Made by a program: the position numbers and the translations under genes
Notes under the pieces: model-generated
The model's database searches: none
The model's input: only the letters and a program-made list of their open reading frames with translations
What the model was told of the DNA's origin: nothing
Source of the DNA: Ctenosaura bakeri
Lineage: Eukaryota > Chordata > Lepidosauria > Squamata > Iguanidae
Reading direction: 5' to 3'
Assembly: GCA_948474755.1 (NCBI GenBank)
Contig: CAOLHI010000394.1
Location: 1-64,000, forward strand
Length of the DNA stretch: 64,000 nt
Shown here: positions 59,201-64,000 of the stretch, one piece after another
How positions within the stretch are numbered: position 1 is the first letter of the stretch
How the letters are laid out: every line of letters starts with the position of its first letter

Positions 59201-61872
59201 TGCAGAAAAGTAAGCAAAATTTCTCTAGCAGGGAATTCTCAGTCTGCTTTTAATTAAATGGTTGAAATTCTATCCTTTTGCTGAGCAAAACATGTTTTTA
59301 CATTAAATGGCTTCATGTCAAGAAACGGACAATTTTTTCATGTAATAGACAATTTTGCTAAATGGCTGCAACACACAAGGCTATTTTTCAGTTGCACGGA
59401 AGAACAGAATGACAGGCACAGATGCATAAATCACTCTTCACAAACCAGCATGTGTTTTTGAGATGGCAGGAGACGGGACAGATCAGAAATTGTTGGAGCT
59501 CATGCTCCATAGGTACATTTCACAAGTAGGGATGAACTTTCTGAAGCGATAATGAATACTACAAAACAACAAGAATGGTGAGAAGATGCTGATTGAGATG
59601 ATGTCTCAGAGAAGGTCCAAGTGAAATTCTGCCATTGTAATCTTCCCATATTTTTTCCCCATGGCTTCTTCCCGTTTCTTTCTTTTCCTACTGGAAAGAC
59701 AGAATAGCTGCACCATATCTTTATCTAAACCGTCTGCTTAGAAGCACCCATAGGGTGCCATTTTTTCATGGCTTTTCTGTAAATTGAACGATTACAGATA
59801 GCTCTGCTTTGTGTAATACTTGGTCCAGGCTGCCATATGTCAAGAGTCTCCCTTCCTTACCCATGAAACATTGACAGGTAGAGAACCTGTCATTCTGGAA
59901 TCTTCCCATAGTTTCAGATGACTAAAAGACATGTAACGGAGGAGATTTCTTCAGAAGCCTGGCTCCACTTTATTTGAACTGGCCTTGACAAAAGTAATGC
60001 TGCAGAGATGGAATAGATCAGTTCAACTTCTGAGCAACAGATGCTTTAAACATAACCCAGTATGTTTTAAGTGGAAAAGCTGAGGCAAGATTACTAAAAA
60101 TAATGCTCCAGTTTAGCTTTCTTTTCTCTTTTTTTCTGTTTCAAATCATACTGGTTAGAATACAAGAAGTCTGTAATTAAGAACAGAAATGGAGGGGGAG
60201 TTTTTACATATCCATTTTAGCTGACGAAGACCTTAAAATAGCTGTGCAGAGGAAAGAAGAAAATAGAGGACAAAGTGGATAAAAATGCATTGACAGATGG
60301 ATTGGAAAAATAAATTGGAAGTAGTTAAAAAGTATAACTTAAAAATATTTTCCCTGTTTCTATTTTCTTTCTTTCCTTTCTTTAGTACTGAGAAATAAAC
60401 TCAAGTATAGACTTAGATCTTTCTGCTTTTTTTCATGAGCCCTAAAAGGTTCCTGAAAAACTTTGCAATTTAAGGTTGATCTTATGTAGAATTGTTTTTA
60501 TTTCTTCTAACAATATAAAAATTCCATTAGCTTGTGAAGTTATTCTTGGTATTGTCTCTTGCATTCTTAAATCTCCATCTGTGCTTCAGTGCAGAATGTT
60601 TTTGACAGAGAACTAATCAGTGACTGTTTCATTCTAAGCAGAACACTCATGATCATGGTGAGACTAGCTGTGTATAAAATTAAGATTAGAGATGGAAAAG
60701 AAATTTGCCTTGATTTTAAAACAATTTATCCAAACTGGCTTGCAAGAACATGAAGGAAATGGTATATTTATTGTCATTGGGAAGAACATATGAGCATCAG
60801 ACTTTTTTCATTGAATTCTGTGCAAATAAATTTGTATGGCTAAAAATATAACTTTGAAAAAATGTGCATAAATATGCTTGTGGATATTTGCAAAAATATA
60901 CACATAAAAATAGTTTTAAAGTACAGATGTTAGGGAAAAATGGTGAATACCAAAACGCATAAATTCCATATGGGAAGGAAAAACAGAATCTCATCTTACA
61001 TGAAATAAAGATGCCAGCAAGACTTAGAAAAGTGCTAGAAAGCAAGATTGAGATATTTTCATGTCCCTGATGAAGACTGAAATTCTGCTTGGCTGTAGAA
61101 GGAACCTTTGAAAACCTTTGTTTTCCTCAATCCTATATGCATATGTTCTAAAATATATCAAGAAAGAACTTGTGTGTCCAGGAAATGTAGCATCAGTGTA
61201 GGAGAGTACATATGTATTCATTAGAATCTCATAACATCCTGAAAAATGTGTTATCTCAAAGAGGATTCCACTCGTTGTATCTAAGTGAGATTTCACTGTG
61301 GAGCACTTGATATGCCAGCCATGGCTTCCTTAATATTATCTTTCATTCTGATGAGCCAGGTCATTCCTTTCTGTTCAGCTTATAAACTCTTCTTAATGAT
61401 ATACTGGTTCACTTCAGAGTGTATTTTTTTCTCAAGTCTAGAAATAAGGAGTTAATAAGGAGTCCGCTCCTTGCAGTATTCACTTAACACACGCAGAAAG
61501 AATAAATGAGTTTACAGCTCAAAAACAATCCAACAAATGGGAATGACATTATTTGTTTTAGTGTAACAATATATTCTATAAATATTATTTTTAAAGTGTC
61601 TGGAGTCTAAATAAATGCTATTTAAGCATTCATAGAGATACTTGGAGAGGAAGGGGGGTTTGTTTGTTTGTTGAGAAAAGTTTTATGCATTCTGTCTGAA
61701 AGGTAAGTGAACAGCATAAAGAAAGAGATGGAACAGATCCATTGCAAAATATAATTGCACAGGTCATTAGTAAGTTCTCTTTAGGACATCCTTTCCCAAT
61801 CCAGCACCGTTTCCCTTGTTCTCCCCACCTCCCACTTTATACCTGAAATTACACCTAATAAAAACACACTTA
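59201..61872. other. no recognisable gene
   Basis: AT-rich DNA with a (TTTC)n patch near 60365-60385 and a (GTTT)n patch near 61660. No gene or clear repeat is seen. Confidence 0.45.
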
Positions 61873-62365
61873 GGCCATTTCTGCACAGGATCATTACCAT
61901 GGATTACTGCGTTTTGACATTGTTAAGTTCTGCACATGGGAGCGAAGTAGTATCGCGTTATTTTCCATTGTTCTGCATGGAATCAGCTGTTAGTGTGCCA
62001 CCGTGCGTTGAAAAGCACAGTATGCAAAAACTAGAAAAAATCCAATTCAATTCCTACATCGACTCAGCATCGGTTTTTGACAGTGATGCAGAGACGTAAA
62101 ACCGTGTCAGTGCGCATATATGTCACTCTGCTTATGTTTTCCTGTAAGGGTGGAAGTTCAGCCAATAAGGGGCCATCAGGGCAGGGTAAGGGGAAGCCAG
62201 GGGAGTGACTAGCGACGAGATAGTGCAGATGCACGAACTCACATTCTTCCACATGACATTGCTCAAAATCAAGGGGTGTGCAGAACACAACAAAGGTTAA
62301 CCATGTTATTTAAACCTGCCATGAGATGCTGCGCGCTGCTTCTTGTGTCTCATGTGGAAATGGCA
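61873..62365. mobile_element. PIF/Harbinger-like MITE with TTA duplication
   Basis: GGCCATTTCTGCACAGG opens and CATGTGGAAATGGCA closes, flanked by TTA at 61870-61872 and 62366-62368. The interior differs from that of the 7431 family. It has no coding capacity. Confidence 0.78.
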
Positions 62366-62968
62366 TTAAACAAAGTATCTTTGATACTCCCTACCGTACT
62401 TTGAGCCTTTAATGATCCTGGCAGTAGTATCATGCATAACATGGGGAGGCAATTAGACCATTGTCTTATGGGGAGTCTCTTCACATATATTTTTCACGAA
62501 AACTGCCACAAAAACAGGCCATCTTCAACTAACTGAAAATATTTTAAAATAAAGGAATGCTTTGATAGTGACAGTCTTAACAAGGGGAGATTTTACTGTC
62601 CATGGGGCCAATTAGGGTTTCATTTTTAAATCCACATGGAGAGGGGAAAAATAATAATTTCATTGCATGCTTGAAATTCAATTAATATAATCTGTTCTTT
62701 TTTATTATTTTATGAAAGGGCTATTAACAAGAGTCATCATTACTAATGAAGGCCTCTACTTTATTTTGCCAGGTGTTTTGGCTGAATAAAAATTGCTTAG
62801 GGCCCAAACCAACCTTTGCAATTTAGTGAACTCTTTGACCTTAATGAGCAAAAATACCTGTTTTTTAAAAATGTAATCCAGCGGATGCTGGGGAGGGGCA
62901 TCAGTAGTGAAGATTCCATTTTCAATCTAGTTCACTTTTGTACATAGAATGGGAAAAGGTATGTCATC
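62366..62968. other. no recognisable feature
   Basis: Nothing supportable. Confidence 0.45.
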
Positions 62969-63202
62969 TTGTGAGCCCGAGTGGTATAGTGGTTTGAGTG
63001 TTAAGATTACAACTCTGGAGACTGTGGTTAAATCCCTTCTCTGCCATGGAAACCCACTGGATGACCTTGAGCAAATCACACTCTCTCAGCCTCAGAGGAA
63101 GGGAAAGGAGAACTCCCTCTGAACAAATCTTGCCAAGAAAACCCCATAATATGTTCACGTTAAGGTCACCATATCTCAGAAGCAACTTGAAAGCACGCAA
63201 AA
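62969..63202 (+). mobile_element. tRNA-derived MIR/CORE-like SINE
   Basis: CCCGAGTGGTATAGTGG head, CCATGGAAACCCACTGGATGACC core entry, CTCTCTCAGCCTCAGAGGAAGG, AATCTTGCCAAGAAAACCCC and CAACTTGAAAGCACGC. It lacks a long (ACA)n tail. Confidence 0.9.
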
Positions 63203-64000
63203 ATATCCTTTGCCTCAGGCAACAAAATTTATCATCCCCATTAACAGGAGTTTCACCTTGCCCTTAGTTCATCATATATAATAGCTGGAGAAAAGATATT
63301 TAACCTTTCTCCTCCCATGTGTCATCTCAGTGAAAATCGTCTTTGCCCTACACTACTGTTAGCCCTACTGTTAAGAGTAGCTTCTGTGTATGGATGAAGT
63401 ATTTGAGGGAGTACAAACACATGAGAGACTGTAGCCTAGATCATATTTTTAGTGTTAACTAGAACAGACCCATTGAGTCAGTCAGATTTACCTCCCTTTT
63501 GGCTCACCATTCGAGAGTTGATTTGGTAGGTCTACTCTAGATGGGTTAGCCAGTAGGATTTCAGCCTGTGTATGTAGTTTTAAACTTCCTGTATTCAGTG
63601 AAAAACAGGGTCCCTGGTTTTGCTATTAAACATAAAAAAAAAAAAACCTGGTATGCTTTCTGTTTCCGAAACATGGCAGGGAAAACTAAAGTTTACATGG
63701 CAATGACAGCCAAAACTGATGCCATGAGAGGTACTTCCTAGGGGCCTTGAATTCCTGGTAAACTCAGTAGACTTGGATTGCATTTACAGTCTCAATGTTT
63801 ATCTTTCATCTCTCCTTTAGAGCAAACTGTTTACCTCTGTGTTTTTTGAAACGTTATTTTAAATAGTGTCTAACAGTTAGTTTCATTGAACAGCCTGCTC
63901 TTTGCTGAGAACAAATGTATTACCAGATAGATTGTGTTCAGAATATCTTTTGTTTCCATGTAGGTTTTTTAGAAGGAGGTATTTCATTTTCGAAAGTATA
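63203..64000. other. no recognisable feature
   Basis: Only a poly-A run near 63634-63646 stands out. Confidence 0.45.

Overview
The window looks like 64 kb of intergenic or intronic DNA from a squamate reptile, most likely a lizard. The evidence is the repeat content: many tRNA-derived SINEs with a MIR-like core ending in (ACA)n, two 5S-rRNA-derived SINEs, CR1 LINEs with the typical tandem TGATTC 3' end, a vertebrate-type DIRS retrotransposon, a Ngaro-like tyrosine-recombinase element, hAT elements with 8-bp target duplications and many short fold-back elements with PIF/Harbinger-like ends. I find no exon, promoter or RNA gene of a host locus that I can defend. All recognisable protein coding belongs to mobile elements, and every such copy is broken.

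Layout. 1-1094: a minus-strand 5S-SINE, otherwise plain DNA. 1095-7258: a complete DIRS element (1138-7215) with inverted terminal repeats, an internal complementary region, gag, an RT/RNase H/methyltransferase ORF and a tyrosine recombinase ORF, flanked by a perfect 43-bp direct repeat. 7259-14340: sparse, two Harbinger-like MITEs and two SINEs. 14340-16740: a nest in which a minus-strand CR1 is split by a hAT element that itself carries two SINE pieces. 16740-33400: mostly AT-rich single-copy-like DNA with SINEs, MITEs and microsatellites, including a GC-rich MITE at 27264-27728. 33428-34141: a terminal copy of a Ngaro-like element. 35426-37608: a plus-strand 5S-SINE, then a long CR1 with most of its RT. 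37609-45100: sparse. 45124-50880: dense nesting of a Tigger-like MITE, a candidate LTR, a CR1 3' end, a fold-back MITE and two inverted copies of one hAT family. 53212-58775: MITE, SINEs and a 5'-truncated Ngaro-like element (56375-58420) flanked by a perfect 64-bp direct repeat. The remainder is sparse, with one more Harbinger-like MITE and a SINE.

The most notable point is that two different tyrosine-recombinase retroelements are each bounded by a long, perfect direct duplication of the target (43 and 64 bp). Tyrosine-recombinase integration is not expected to duplicate its target. For the DIRS copy, the ends set by the duplication coincide with the ends set independently by its internal complementary region. 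Either these copies entered by another route, for example LINE-like or break-repair insertion, or both are assembly artefacts.
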